Shown: positions 33,526 through 43,006, counted from the first letter of the stretch. The stretch: 64,000 nt of DNA from Peribacillus simplex (GCF_030123325.1 NZ_CP126106.1:896001-960000); one strand, 5' to 3'. Translations and numbers: made by a program. The notes: generated from the sequence alone by a model not told the origin.

Positions 33526-33961
33526 ATCATTTCTTTTTAATGATGTCCTTGGAAGTCTCTGTTTTGCAAATCAATTACATGGCTAAGTTCAAAAAGATAT
33601 TTTAAGTTATCCTTTAATCCGACAAATAAAACCTGCTTTAAAAAAGAACAGACCTGATAATCATCAAGTCTGTTCTTTTTCTTGAAATACTTATATTGCA
33701 GTAACATTTAGAATAAAAACCTTAAAGTGCCCATAACGCCCTTGTCAGGACTTGTCTAATTCGTAGGCAAACATCCATTATTGAATTTTGTTGTAAATTA
33801 TCCTGCATCGCTGCATAAGATAGAGTAATACTTTTCTTTTAATCCGTTTTTTCGCACTGTATTTTTCATTGGAAAACCGGAATGATGTGGGTATTCCCAC
33901 ACTAACTTATTATATGAAGGAATGATGAAAAGCGTGCAAACATTTTTAAGGGGGGAAGAGA
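33526..33961. other. Gap before yhbH with an orphan terminator
   Basis: No gene with a ribosome binding site is seen. A well-formed terminator at 33641-33680 has no obvious upstream gene. A small palindrome (tgtggg / cccaca, 33886-33901) lies about 60 bases before yhbH, which starts after aagggggg. Confidence 0.45.
33641..33680 (+). terminator. Orphan rho-independent terminator
   Basis: aaaaagaacagac (33641-33653) pairs with gtctgttcttttt (33668-33680) and T residues. No gene lies in the 110 bases upstream, so it may end a small RNA or read-through transcript. Confidence 0.75.
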
Positions 33962-35131
33962 ATGTCGGAAGAGAGTAATCAACAGTATGTTATCTCACAG
34001 GAAAATTGGTCCCTCCATCGTAAAGGTTATGATGATCAACAACGTCATCAGGAAAAGGTGCAGGAAGCGATCAAGAATAATTTGCCTGATCTAATTTCAG
34101 AAGAAAGCATCGTAATGTCAAATGGCCGGGATGTTATCAAGATTCCCATTCGCTCCTTGGATGAATACAAAATTCGATATAACTATGATAAAAACAAACA
34201 TGTAGGGCAAGGCGATGGAGACAGTAAAGTGGGGGATGTGGTCGCAAGGGATGGCTCACCGTCCGATGCCGGAGCCGGTAAGGGCCAAGGTGCAGGTGAC
34301 AAGGCCGGCGAGGATTATTATGAAGCTGAAGTGTCGATGATGGAATTGGAGGAAGCCCTGTTCAGTCAATTGGAACTTCCTAATCTTCAGAAGAAAGAAC
34401 ATGCGGAGCACACGCTTGAACACATCGAATTCAACGATATCCGCAAGACAGGCCTAATGGGAAATATCGATAAAAAGAAAACGATGATATCGGCTTTCAA
34501 ACGGAACGCCTTAACGGGGAACCCAGGTTTTCATCCTATTTATAAGGAAGACTTTAAATTCAAAACCTGGAATGAGATTCAGAAACCTGATTCCAAAGCA
34601 GTTGTACTGGCAATGATGGATACTTCCGGAAGTATGGGGTTATGGGAAAAATATATGGCACGAAGCTTCTTCTTTTGGATGAACCGTTTCTTGCGGACAA
34701 AATATGAGACGGTGGAAATCGAGTTCATTGCCCATCATACTGAAGCGAAAGTTGTTCCGGAAGAGGATTTCTTTTCAAAAGGGGAAAGCGGCGGTACGAT
34801 TTGTTCGTCCGTATACCGAAAAGCATTAGAACTTATTGATCATAAATATGACCCCGCGAAGTTTAATATCTATCCGTTTCACTTTTCCGATGGTGATAAC
34901 CTAACATCAGATAACGTCCGATGCGTTAAGCTTGTTGAAGAACTCATGAAGGTATCCAATATGTTCGGGTATGGGGAAGTCAATCAATACAACCGTCATT
35001 CGACATTGATGACAGCTTATAAGAATATCGATAATGAAAAATTCAGGTACTATATTCTTAAGCAAAAGGCTGACGTTTTCCACGCAATGAAGAGCTTTTT
35101 TAAAGATGAGGAAAGTAAGAAGTATGCATAA
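33962..35131 (+). CDS. yhbH: Sporulation protein YhbH (DUF444)
   Basis: This 389-residue DUF444 protein has a basic N-terminal region, a Gly/Asp-rich linker (residues 84-115) and a von Willebrand A-like C-terminal domain with the metal-site motif MMDTSGSMG (about residue 218) and [20 protein letters not shown]444 proteins occur with PrkA across Bacteria. In B. subtilis yhbH follows prkA and is sporulation-linked, and the same partnership is present here. The start codon has a strong Shine-Dalgarno (aaggggggaag). A terminator follows. Confidence 0.94.
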   Translation: MSEESNQQYVISQENWSLHRKGYDDQQRHQEKVQEAIKNNLPDLISEESIVMSNGRDVIKIPIRSLDEYKIRYNYDKNKHVGQGDGDSKVGDVVARDGSPSDAGAGKGQGAGDKAGEDYYEAEVSMMELEEALFSQLELPNLQKKEHAEHTLEHIEFNDIRKTGLMGNIDKKKTMISAFKRNALTGNPGFHPIYKEDFKFKTWNEIQKPDSKAVVLAMMDTSGSMGLWEKYMARSFFFWMNRFLRTKYETVEIEFIAHHTEAKVVPEEDFFSKGESGGTICSSVYRKALELIDHKYDPAKFNIYPFHFSDGDNLTSDNVRCVKLVEELMKVSNMFGYGEVNQYNRHSTLMTAYKNIDNEKFRYYILKQKADVFHAMKSFFKDEESKKYA

Positions 35132-35180
35132 AAAGGGAAACGTGGTAAGAGAAACTTTCAGAACAAAATAATTGTAGGTT

Positions 35181-35216
35181 AAAAAGGCGTGCGATTCACA
35201 TTGTACGTCTTTTTTC
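35181..35216 (+). terminator. Terminator after yhbH
   Basis: aaaaaggcgt pairs with acgtcttttt (one G-U) and is followed by T residues. Confidence 0.65.
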
Positions 35217-35362
35217 TAATCTTCTTTTTTGCAGTGTCAGGGTGACGGATAAGACCAGATGAAAAGGCCGTTGCTCAACAGAAGCAGCGGCTCCTATATT
35301 TATATCATTCGTTTGAAATTTAAAATTCACAATATTCATAAAGTTGAACAGAATCAAAGAAA

Positions 35363-35401
35363 GACAAAAAAACAACCATCTTATAGAAGTATGGTTGTTT
35401 T
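35363..35401 (-). terminator. Terminator of the MFS gene
   Basis: aaaacaaccat pairs perfectly with atggttgtttt; on the minus strand the stem runs into seven T residues. Confidence 0.8.
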
Positions 35402-35421
35402 ACAAAATTTCATGACTGGCT

Positions 35422-36648
35422 TTATTGAGTGGTCACATATTCATTATTTCCTGCACGCATTCCAACAATGAAAATAAGTGCCGATATTGCGGCCAACATC
35501 AATAAGGGAACTGTCCAGCTGTGTGTAATGTCATGAAGCAATCCGAATAATACTGGTCCAATGGCAGCTAAGAGGTAGCCGAATGATTGAGCCATACCTG
35601 ATAATTCCGTCGCCTCATGGGTGCTTTGTGTTCGAAGACTAAAGAACATCATGGATAAACTGAATATGGTTCCTACTCCAATTCCGATCAATATCACGCA
35701 TACTGGTATGAACAGGGTGTTTCCATATAATATGCCGAATATCCCTGCGATAAGGAAGACGACAGGCGGGACCACTAACAGACGCTGACTTTGCAGGCGT
35801 CCAGCTATTATTGGCACAAGGAATGTAATGGGAATGACGGCAAGCTGCATGATGGATAGCATCCAGCCAGCCTCATCAGCGTTCAGGCCTTTTTGCTCCA
35901 GGATTTCCGGCATCCAGGTAATTACTGTATAGAAAATAAACGATTGCAATCCCATGAAGAATGTTATCTGCCAGGCTAAACCAGAACGCCATAAGTTAAT
36001 CTTTTTATCCTTTTGTACCGTTTGTACATCCTTACCTGACTTGAATGGCCGTCTTAATTGCGGCATCCATAAAAAAACTGTAATAAGTGATAAGGTCCCC
36101 CAGCATCCAAGGGCACCAGCCCATCCCAATCCTGATGAAGAAGCAAGGGGAATGCTGATCCCGGAACCTATTGCGCCACATAAATTCATGGAAACAGCAT
36201 AGGTCCCCGTCATCAAACCGATATTCCTGGCAAAGTTATGCTTAATCAGACTGGGTAACAATACATTGCCGATTGCAATGGCTAACCCAATTAAAATGGT
36301 CCCCATGAACAATGTCGGCACTCCGCCAACTGAGCGTACCCCAATCCCGATTGTTAATAATATCAAGGAAAGGAAAAGTGTAAGCTCCATTCCAAAACGC
36401 CGTGCTATCCTAGGTGCAAATGGTGATAATAAAGCGAAAGAAAGCAAAGGCAATGTCGTTAATGAACCTGATAATGTATTGGATATCCCCAGGTTATCAC
36501 GGATTGAAGTGACAAGGGGGCCAACAGATGTTAAGGGAGCCCTCAGGTTTGCCCCAAGAAGAATGATTCCGATGATGAGTAGTCCAACCTTGGGTTTAAT
36601 ATCCATTTTTGTTTGTTCTAGTTGATTTGCCGCTTGATTAATGCCCAT
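35422..36648 (-). CDS. MFS transporter of the CynX/NimT family
   Basis: This 408-residue protein has 12 membrane helices with the family N-terminus LLGANLRAPLTSVGPLVTSI and the loop FAPRIARRFGMELTL (MFS motif A region). Members include CynX and the 2-nitroimidazole exporter NimT. The ATG at 36648 is chosen, with Shine-Dalgarno aaggag six bases upstream; a GTG at 36666 would precede the Shine-Dalgarno. It follows the FadR-type regulator closely and is probably in its operon, so the regulator likely responds to the exported or imported compound. Confidence 0.85.
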   Translation of the reverse strand: MGINQAANQLEQTKMDIKPKVGLLIIGIILLGANLRAPLTSVGPLVTSIRDNLGISNTLSGSLTTLPLLSFALLSPFAPRIARRFGMELTLFLSLILLTIGIGVRSVGGVPTLFMGTILIGLAIAIGNVLLPSLIKHNFARNIGLMTGTYAVSMNLCGAIGSGISIPLASSSGLGWAGALGCWGTLSLITVFLWMPQLRRPFKSGKDVQTVQKDKKINLWRSGLAWQITFFMGLQSFIFYTVITWMPEILEQKGLNADEAGWMLSIMQLAVIPITFLVPIIAGRLQSQRLLVVPPVVFLIAGIFGILYGNTLFIPVCVILIGIGVGTIFSLSMMFFSLRTQSTHEATELSGMAQSFGYLLAAIGPVLFGLLHDITHSWTVPLLMLAAISALIFIVGMRAGNNEYVTTQ

Positions 36649-36662
36649 AATCTTCTCCTTAC

Positions 36663-37340
36663 TCACTCTAAAGATTTTTTGAATTGTGCAATGTATTCAT
36701 TCACTGTTTCGATTGCCCGGTTCGCATCTTGTTCGATGATGGCATCTACAAGATTGCAATGAATGTTCAAATGAAAGTTCACATCAGAACTCATCTCCAC
36801 TATCTGATGGATGGATTCATGCAGGGAGTGTTCCATATGTTCGTACAAATCAATCAATAAATCATTATGTGATGAAGCCATAATCGATTTATGTAACTGT
36901 ATATCGGCTTCTTCGTAAGCCTTGATATCCTTTGCCCCGGCAGCTTTACTGCATGCTGATATATGAAACCGCAATCGTTCTATATCTTCTTGATTACGTC
37001 TTAATGCCGCTAACTGAGCTCCCTCTCTTTCAAGGGCATGACGGACCTCTAACGTTTCCAATATACTTGACTGCTGGATCCTTCTTTCAAATGCAGCCCC
37101 CAAGGCACTTGATGACTTGACGAATGTTCCTTTCCCTTGTTTCGTTACTAAAAGACCTGCATAAACAAGTGATCGTACAGCTTCTCTTAATGTATTTCTG
37201 CTTACATCGAACTGTTGGATCAAATCCATTTCAGGGGGGATTTGATTTCCAATTTTCCATTCACCTGATTCGATTAACGATTCGATTTGGGAAACGACTT
37301 GCTCTACAAGTGATAAGCGATTTGTTTTAGATATGGTCAA
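36663..37340 (-). CDS. GntR-family regulator, FadR subfamily
   Basis: This 225-residue protein has an N-terminal winged helix (residues 5-70: EQVVSQIESLIESGEW, IPPEMDLIQQFDVSRNTLREAVRSL, TKQGKGTFV) and an all-helical FCD effector domain (residues 85-220) with the metal-type histidines AEIQLHKSI-like (DIQLHKSIM) and HLNIHCNLVDAI. It probably represses the adjacent MFS gene. The TTG at 37340 fits the gaggtg Shine-Dalgarno; the GTG at 37349 overlaps it. A direct repeat at 37369 is a possible operator. Confidence 0.85.
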   Translation of the reverse strand: MTISKTNRLSLVEQVVSQIESLIESGEWKIGNQIPPEMDLIQQFDVSRNTLREAVRSLVYAGLLVTKQGKGTFVKSSSALGAAFERRIQQSSILETLEVRHALEREGAQLAALRRNQEDIERLRFHISACSKAAGAKDIKAYEEADIQLHKSIMASSHNDLLIDLYEHMEHSLHESIHQIVEMSSDVNFHLNIHCNLVDAIIEQDANRAIETVNEYIAQFKKSLE

Positions 37341-37368
37341 TATACACACCTCGAAAATTTGTAGGATG

Positions 37369-37383
37369 ATTGGTTCATTGGTT
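37369..37383. promoter_or_regulatory. Candidate operator of the FadR-type regulator
   Basis: ATTGGTT occurs twice, separated by one base, about 30 bases upstream of the regulator start. FadR-type sites usually contain TGGT / ACCA elements, and TGGT appears in both copies but as direct rather than inverted repeats. Confidence 0.35.
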
Positions 37384-37724
37384 ATTTTAACATATGTATA
37401 TTGAAAATGGAGAAAACGGGGTAAAAAAATCCAAATTTTTTTCCCTTTTATTCTTCAGAAAAAAGTTGCAGTTGATTTAAGAAATCCGCTCCCTTTCCGC
37501 CAGACTGTCTGCCCAAGCCTCATCAAAGCAAGCGGCCAAATTTCTTCAATCCAAAGAGGGTTTCATCCCAAAAGGGGTAACCCAAGCTTGTTTTAAAATC
37601 TGGTTAGGGGTGAGACCATTTCTATTGATGGGACCGCCAGACTTAGACAAATGTAAAGAAACGCCAGTTTGGCTATAGTTTTGAAATAAATGTTCCAATC
37701 GTCGTTCAAATTTTTCTAGCACTA
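37384..37724. other. Gap with repeat fragment, no supported gene
   Basis: This contains an inverted partial copy of the dispersed repeat (37487-37535) and a 64-codon minus-strand ORF (37546-37740) without a ribosome binding site or recognised family. It reads as accessory debris downstream of the permease gene. Confidence 0.45.
37487..37535 (-). repeat. Partial copy of a dispersed Bacillaceae repeat
   Basis: Read on the minus strand, GAGGCTTGGGCAGACAGTC and GGCGGAAAGGGAGCGGAT match the fuller copy at 60545-60680, with single-base differences. The GC content is well above the neighbouring DNA. Only about 50 bases of the element are kept here. Confidence 0.7.
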
Positions 37725-37771
37725 AAAAGACTATGGGCAAACTCGACTTTCATCGAGTTTGCCTATAGTCT
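37725..37771 (-). terminator. Terminator of the APC permease gene
   Basis: A 19-base-pair stem (37728-37746 with 37753-37771, one G-U) around a six-base loop is followed on the minus strand by five T residues. It lies 40 bases beyond the stop codon of the permease at 37811. Confidence 0.8.
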
Positions 37772-37810
37772 GAAATCCCTCTATAAAGATTAAGGGGGGG
37801 TATAATACAT

Positions 37811-39142
37811 CTATTTTTTTTGTTTGACAATAAAAGAGAGAAGGATAAATATTGCTAACGTGACAAGACACACTGTGGTCCCAATGATGTTTTGCTTATT
37901 AAAGATAAATGCCAAAAAGATAATGCTTAAAGCAGTGATGGCTAATATAGTTGTATATGGGTACCATTTTACCCGGAAACCTGGTTTACCAGTGTATTGA
38001 TTACGCAGCTTCAATTGCGCGGAACAAATGCTGATCCATAATAATAAAACCGTGAATCCAGGAATCGCCATAAGGTAGCTTAGAATCAGGTCGGGAGTCA
38101 AATAGGATAAAAATACACCAGCCAATATACATAATGTAGTTAAAAATATACCATTAAGCGGGATACCCTTTTTGGTTGCATGTAAAAATGCCTTAGGCGC
38201 TTCCCCATTCTGGGAGAGAGTGAACAATGTCCTTGAGGTAGCGTATATACCTGAATTTGCAGCTGATAAGACAGCGGTTAAAAGAACGAAATTCATAATA
38301 TCGGCTGCTCCGGGAAGACCCGATAAGCTGAAAACCTGAACGAAAGGACTTACTTCAGTACTTACTTGGTTCCAAGGTATTACCCCACAAATAATTAGTA
38401 TCGGCAAGACATAGAATAGGATCACCCGCCATACTGTTCCTTTAATTATTTTTGGTATGACCCGCTGACTATCTTTTGTTTCCGTGACGGCTACACCAAT
38501 TAATTCTGCGCCCCCATATGAAAACATTACCACTAAAAGTGCACTTAACATTCCGTCAATTCCTTTTGGGAAAAAACCACCATGTTCCGTGTAATTAGAA
38601 AATGAAGCCGAACTAGGAAAAAGTCCTAGCAGGATCAAAGCTCCTAAAATAATAAAGGCAATTAAGGTTATTATTTTAATTCCTGCGAACCAAAATTCGA
38701 GTTCTCCATAGTATTTTACTTGAAACAAATTAATTCCAATAATTACTGAAGCGCAAAGTATGCTTAACAACCATAATGGCACAGTAGGAAACCAAAATTG
38801 TAGAAAACTGCCGGCAGCGACTATTTCTACAATGATTACGATAATCCAATTAAACCAATAGAGCCATCCGACTATGAAGGATAGTTGAAACCCAAAAGCT
38901 TTATTAATGAGATGTTGTACGTTCAAATTAGGAAAAGCGGTTGCCATCTCTCCTAATGCGGACATTACAATAAATAATAATAGCCCCCCTATTATATAGG
39001 CTATTACAACACTTGGACCTGCCATATTTAATGTATCGGAGCTCCCCTTAAAAATCCCTGTTCCTATCATACCTGCTAAAGCAATGAACTGGACATGCCT
39101 CGGCAATAGGCCCTTTTTTAAATCTTGATGAGTCTTCTCCAT
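37811..39142 (-). CDS. APC-family amino-acid permease (AAT type)
   Basis: This protein of about 443 residues has 12 helices. The amino-acid transporter landmarks are RHVQFIALAGMIGTGIFKGS at the N-terminus, SALGEMATAFPN, the conserved FSYGGAELIGVAVTETKD, and VLSAANSGIYATSRTLFTLS. It belongs with YbxG/RocE-like H+-coupled permeases for neutral or basic amino acids. The start is uncertain: the ATG at 39142 has aaagg about ten bases upstream, whereas the ones at 39151 and 39160 are too close to it or precede it. Confidence 0.85.
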   Translation of the reverse strand: MEKTHQDLKKGLLPRHVQFIALAGMIGTGIFKGSSDTLNMAGPSVVIAYIIGGLLLFIVMSALGEMATAFPNLNVQHLINKAFGFQLSFIVGWLYWFNWIIVIIVEIVAAGSFLQFWFPTVPLWLLSILCASVIIGINLFQVKYYGELEFWFAGIKIITLIAFIILGALILLGLFPSSASFSNYTEHGGFFPKGIDGMLSALLVVMFSYGGAELIGVAVTETKDSQRVIPKIIKGTVWRVILFYVLPILIICGVIPWNQVSTEVSPFVQVFSLSGLPGAADIMNFVLLTAVLSAANSGIYATSRTLFTLSQNGEAPKAFLHATKKGIPLNGIFLTTLCILAGVFLSYLTPDLILSYLMAIPGFTVLLLWISICSAQLKLRNQYTGKPGFRVKWYPYTTILAITALSIIFLAFIFNKQNIIGTTVCLVTLAIFILLSFIVKQKK

Positions 39143-40371
39143 TTTATCCATGCCTTTCATTCATTATTTTAATAAAATAGTCTAAAAGTAAAACTAAAAA
39201 GTCCTTCTATTATTGAACGCTTTTACGCACTAAAGTAACTATATTAATATATCATGAATCGGAAGAATGTCAATTTAGGCAGGTGAATTGGAATAGATTC
39301 CTAATCAGAAAAGAAGGAGTAGTCTTTATTATCTAAAAATATTAGGATTTTATGAAATGAATCAAACGAAAAGCAAACTGATAGGTGATTTTTTTTGTAT
39401 GTAGATGGGTTAAAGGTTTCCATACATGTATGACGATGGCACAGTTGTTTTTAATTAAGCAGATGATAAAAACGGACAAGTGGCTTAATTTCAGCGATGA
39501 TGATATGGCTTTGAAAGCGGCAATTCAGAAGGCTTTTTCAAATGAAATTCAAGAAGAAACGCGTAAATGATTTTGACAAAACGCTCTTTAGAGAAGATGC
39601 TTATAGTGAATTTAAAGGAATGGGCGGAAGATAGTGGGTTAGAGGAACTCTAGGTGTATGATTTAGCTGTTGAGTATATGGAAAGCAAATGATCTACTTA
39701 CAAATTTTATTGAAACAAAAATTGCACCTGATGGGACGCCTTATAGTATTAATAAATCTAACAAGACCGAGCATCCGATCGCAATGGACGTCCGTGGTAG
39801 CCGCAATATGACGTTATTGCTGGTACCTCGAAATTTGACGATGAACATTTATCCAGATTAATCGTTAACGCTAGCGATCAATCTAAATGCCTTCCTACAG
39901 GAAATCCGATGAAGTTCATCATTATTAGAAAGGCCTTTAGTAATATCCAGAGGAGATGGAAAATAATATATATATTAGAATTTTAGTCCAACTCAATGGC
40001 TATTAAAATCCTTAGAACATATTATAACTGCTGCAATCCATTTAAGTTAAGTCAGGTGAAACAAAGGAAACACCTGCTCAGCGTTTAGGAATTGCCGATA
40101 AGGTGTATTATTGGGAAGATATAATTTATTAATGATGGTCGCCATTTATATAATGGAATTTCCTTAAAAGAAGCTCAATTTAATCATTGGAATACTTTTT
40201 TCTTCTTCAACTAACGGCGCAGGTTGTTAGTAAAAGAAGGTGGAATTAAATTTAGTGGAGAATTAATCTTGTTAAGAATGGTATCTTACCTAGAGGAAGT
40301 ATCAATGGAATTACAGGATGGTTTATTTGAAGAAAAATCAAGTTTATGTTCCGAGGGGGATCAGTTGGTTG
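39143..40371. other. Decayed accessory stretch
   Basis: This stretch of about 1.2 kb has no intact gene with a ribosome binding site. Broken frames at 39385-39660 and 39670-39861 give protein-like fragments without a recognised family, and 40040-40200 keeps a transposase-like fragment. It is more AT-rich than the flanking genes. Confidence 0.5.
40040..40220 (+). pseudogene. Transposase-like remnant
   Basis: With one frameshift the plus strand reads GETKETPAQRLGIADKVYYW followed by NDGRHLYNGISLKEAQFNHW. The TPAxRLG segment followed by an aromatic-rich block resembles the extreme C-terminus of integrase-type transposases (after the RPH region). Stops and frameshifts interrupt it and no inverted terminal repeats were found. 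The family is uncertain. Confidence 0.35.
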
Positions 40372-40899
40372 ATGAAAAAAAAGCGTAACATTATTTTTTA
40401 CATTGGTACTTCAATTGATGGCTATATTGCAAATGATGATGGTACATTGGAGTGGTTAGAATCAACAGAAGTAGAAGGAGATTCCGGCTACAATTCACTG
40501 CTGGAAAGAATTGATACTGTTGTTATGGGAAAAGGAACTTATGATGTCATTCGTGGATTTGATATAAATTATCCTTATAGTGAGTATGAAAATTATGTAT
40601 TTTCTAAATCTGTTAGTGGATCAGATGAGTATGCTTCATTTATTGATGAAGATGTCAAAACTTTCATTAAAAATATAAAACAAAAGCCTGGTAAAGATAT
40701 ATGGTTAATTGGTGGAGGAAACTTAGCTCGTGAATTTTTTAAAGAAAATTTAATTGATGAATTCCAACTATCCATTGCACCTATTATTTTAGGGAAAGGA
40801 ATCTCCCTTTATATGGGAGATGATATTACTTTAAAATACACATTGACCAAAGTAGAAAAATTAGGTCAACTTGCTATGCTTCATTATATAAAAAAATAA
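40372..40899 (+). CDS. Dihydrofolate reductase / RibD C-terminal-domain protein
   Basis: This 175-residue protein has the RibD-C/DHFR fold: FYIGTSIDGYIANDDGTLEWL near the N-terminus, TVVMGKGTYDVIRGF, the nucleotide-binding IWLIGGGNLAREFF and LIDEFQLSIAPIILGKG. It is like B. subtilis YyaP/YwjB proteins, NADPH-dependent reductases of unknown substrate. The ATG at 40372 is the family-consistent start, but the Shine-Dalgarno (gaggggg) is about 13 bases away, so the in-frame TTG three bases upstream is also possible. It lies beside decayed DNA, so it may be an acquired gene. Confidence 0.82.
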   Translation: MKKKRNIIFYIGTSIDGYIANDDGTLEWLESTEVEGDSGYNSLLERIDTVVMGKGTYDVIRGFDINYPYSEYENYVFSKSVSGSDEYASFIDEDVKTFIKNIKQKPGKDIWLIGGGNLAREFFKENLIDEFQLSIAPIILGKGISLYMGDDITLKYTLTKVEKLGQLAMLHYIKK

Positions 40900-40994
40900 T
40901 TATCCTCATCTTTACCTTTTCAACTATCATTTATTACTGAAAACCGTTTGATGTTTATATAACTAATGGTGAGCTTTAGATAAATGTAAGGAAG

Positions 40995-41024
40995 AGCACA
41001 GTTTAAAAAACTGTGCTTTTTTTA
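40995..41024 (+). terminator. Terminator
   Basis: agcacagttt pairs with aaactgtgct, followed by seven T residues. Confidence 0.9.
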
Positions 41025-41175
41025 TTGAAATATATTAAAATCACCGCAAAAACTCGGAGTAAATAGTTGTACATAATAACATACATTTTTTAGAACAAAT
41101 AAATAGTTTAGGACAGGTATCAGAACCCGTTACTTTCAAGGTCGGTTTTCTATAATATAGGAAAAGTTAACGAGG

Positions 41176-41349
41176 CTATCCGTTCTCATATAAAAAGAGG
41201 AGAGGGGCCGGCTGTAGGCTTTCAGTTTCTTGTATCGGTTCAATTTCGCTTATAAATTCCAAATAACCGGTATATACCTGTGAGGCCATCCCTATATAAT
41301 GCAATTCAGTGTGGATGATTCCCTTTCGTGGTGAATGGAGCATATACAT
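41176..41349 (-). CDS. Small hypothetical protein (57 residues)
   Basis: An ORF of 57 residues starts at ATG 41347-41349 with a strong Shine-Dalgarno (aaaggaggg) nine bases upstream. It begins MYMLHSPRKGIIHTELHYIG and ends with a hydrophobic PLLFLY tail. It has no recognised family and no signal peptide. It lies 100 bases downstream of the P450 gene on the same strand, so it may be co-transcribed with it. Confidence 0.55.
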   Translation of the reverse strand: MYMLHSPRKGIIHTELHYIGMASQVYTGYLEFISEIEPIQETESLQPAPLLFLYENG

Positions 41350-41448
41350 TTATTCATCCCTCCTTTCTAAAAAGAATAGGCCAGCCTGTTATAGGAGTTA
41401 TTCGAACCATATGAACGTTATTTTTATTTGAGATCATTCTTAAATCCT

Positions 41449-42843
41449 TCAAAAATTGGATGCTCCAGGTTCGAAGGCTTCTGCATCCCTTTCTTTTATC
41501 ACCATGCGCAGTCCATTCTTTGGTCTGAGTGTAAGGGACGGAAGGGGGGGTACTTCATGATGGTCAGGAGCAAGTTTTATCCTATATCGTTGGGCAATGC
41601 AGGCCAGGACAAGCACCGCTTCCATCATGGCAAAATGATTGCCGATACAAACCCGAGGCCCTCCGCCAAATGGAAAGTAAGCGAACGCGGGCAGGCTTTT
41701 CAAAAAGTTATTTTCAAATCGCTCTGGAATAAATGATTCAGGTTGATCAAAATACTCTGGATTATGCTGCATCACATAAGAACTTATTAGAATCATATCG
41801 CCTTTTTTGAAGCGATACCCTCCTATTACGACATCCTCCGCCACATCACGGGATAAAATATACAGTGGCGGGTAAACGCGAAGTGTTTCATGAATGATAT
41901 TTTGAGTGTATGGTAATTTCATGAAATCTTCAGGCTTGGGTGTCCGCTGACCGATTATGCTATTCACTTCACTGAAAAGCTTGGATTGAATTTCTTGATG
42001 TTTCGAAATTTCATACGGTGCCCAGGAAAGAGCAGTTGCTGTCGTTTCATAACCGGCAAGAAAAATAGTCATTAATTCATCACGAATCTGATGTCTTGCC
42101 ATACCCAATCCGTCTTCGGCATCACGGGCGTCCATCAGGATCCCAAGCATGTCTTCATTTTTGACTGTGTCGTTCTTCCGTTTTTCAATAATGCCGTAAA
42201 TCACTTTATCAAGCCTTTGTATCGCCTTTTTATATTCACGGTTGATTTTAGTCGGTACCCATAATGGCATACGGACAATCTTTCTCATCCTTTTGACTGC
42301 TATTCTTAATGCAGTTTCCAGCGGTTTCCCAACAATTTCATACCCATCCTTGAATTCCATGCTGAACATGGTCTTGCTGATTATCCCGAGAGTGATGTTC
42401 AACATATCCTTCGTTATAATCCGTTCATCATCATGTTGCCAAGTTGATATAAAATCCATTGTGGTATCAACCATATCCTTGGCGTATTGGCTAATATGAG
42501 TCTTTTTGAAAGAGGGTTGGATAAGCCTTCTCTGTCGCATATGAAAGTCTTTTTCGCTTGTAAGTAGACCTTCACCGATAAGCGGTTTTAAAACATTGAA
42601 GTCCTTGGATTTGATGAAGGATTTTTGTTTTGTTACGAGTATTTGTTTTATTAAATCAGGATTCATAATGTGATAAACATTTTGGAATGGTCCTAAACGG
42701 AATTTAGCGACTTCCCCATATTCCTTGGCCAATCTGGTCAGAAAGCCAATGGGATCAGTTTGAAACTCCTTTGTATGTCCGGAAATCAGCCTTCCTTTTG
42801 GAACCTTTGGAGAAGTGCGGAAGACATCATCAGCGTGGCTCAA
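41449..42843 (-). CDS. Cytochrome P450
   Basis: This soluble heme monooxygenase of about 464 residues has the I-helix oxygen-binding motif AGYETTATALSW, the ExxR motif in HETLRVYPPL, the PERF motif and the heme-cysteine loop FPFGGGPRVCIGNHFA near the C-terminus. It is a class needing separate redox partners, as no reductase is fused; the substrate is unknown, with fatty acids or xenobiotics possible. The TTG at 42843 is preferred because aaagaaagggg lies about ten bases upstream; the ATG at 42885 has no ribosome binding site. No ferredoxin gene is adjacent. Confidence 0.9.
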   Translation of the reverse strand: MSHADDVFRTSPKVPKGRLISGHTKEFQTDPIGFLTRLAKEYGEVAKFRLGPFQNVYHIMNPDLIKQILVTKQKSFIKSKDFNVLKPLIGEGLLTSEKDFHMRQRRLIQPSFKKTHISQYAKDMVDTTMDFISTWQHDDERIITKDMLNITLGIISKTMFSMEFKDGYEIVGKPLETALRIAVKRMRKIVRMPLWVPTKINREYKKAIQRLDKVIYGIIEKRKNDTVKNEDMLGILMDARDAEDGLGMARHQIRDELMTIFLAGYETTATALSWAPYEISKHQEIQSKLFSEVNSIIGQRTPKPEDFMKLPYTQNIIHETLRVYPPLYILSRDVAEDVVIGGYRFKKGDMILISSYVMQHNPEYFDQPESFIPERFENNFLKSLPAFAYFPFGGGPRVCIGNHFAMMEAVLVLACIAQRYRIKLAPDHHEVPPLPSLTLRPKNGLRMVIKERDAEAFEPGASNF

Positions 42844-42971
42844 TGCAGTTTTTCCCCTTTCTTTAAAATAATTATATGTAATCATTCTATGAGGATAAGC
42901 TAAATCGGTTTGGACAAGTCGTTAAAGAAAGGGCGGATAATTCAATGGGGAAAATAAAGTTTCATTTTAGC

Positions 42972-43006
42972 AAAAAAAAACCCTGGATGAATAGAGCCAG
43001 AGTTTT
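42972..43006 (-). terminator. Terminator of the small gene 43038-43178
   Basis: On the minus strand aaaactctgg pairs with ccagggtttt (including one G-U) and runs into T residues. The G-U pair works only on the minus strand, which supports that direction. Confidence 0.7.

Noticed and set aside
37725..37771. Inverted repeat as an insertion-sequence end
   Set aside because: Stem, loop and T run on the minus strand fit the terminator of the permease gene, and no transposase lies next to it.
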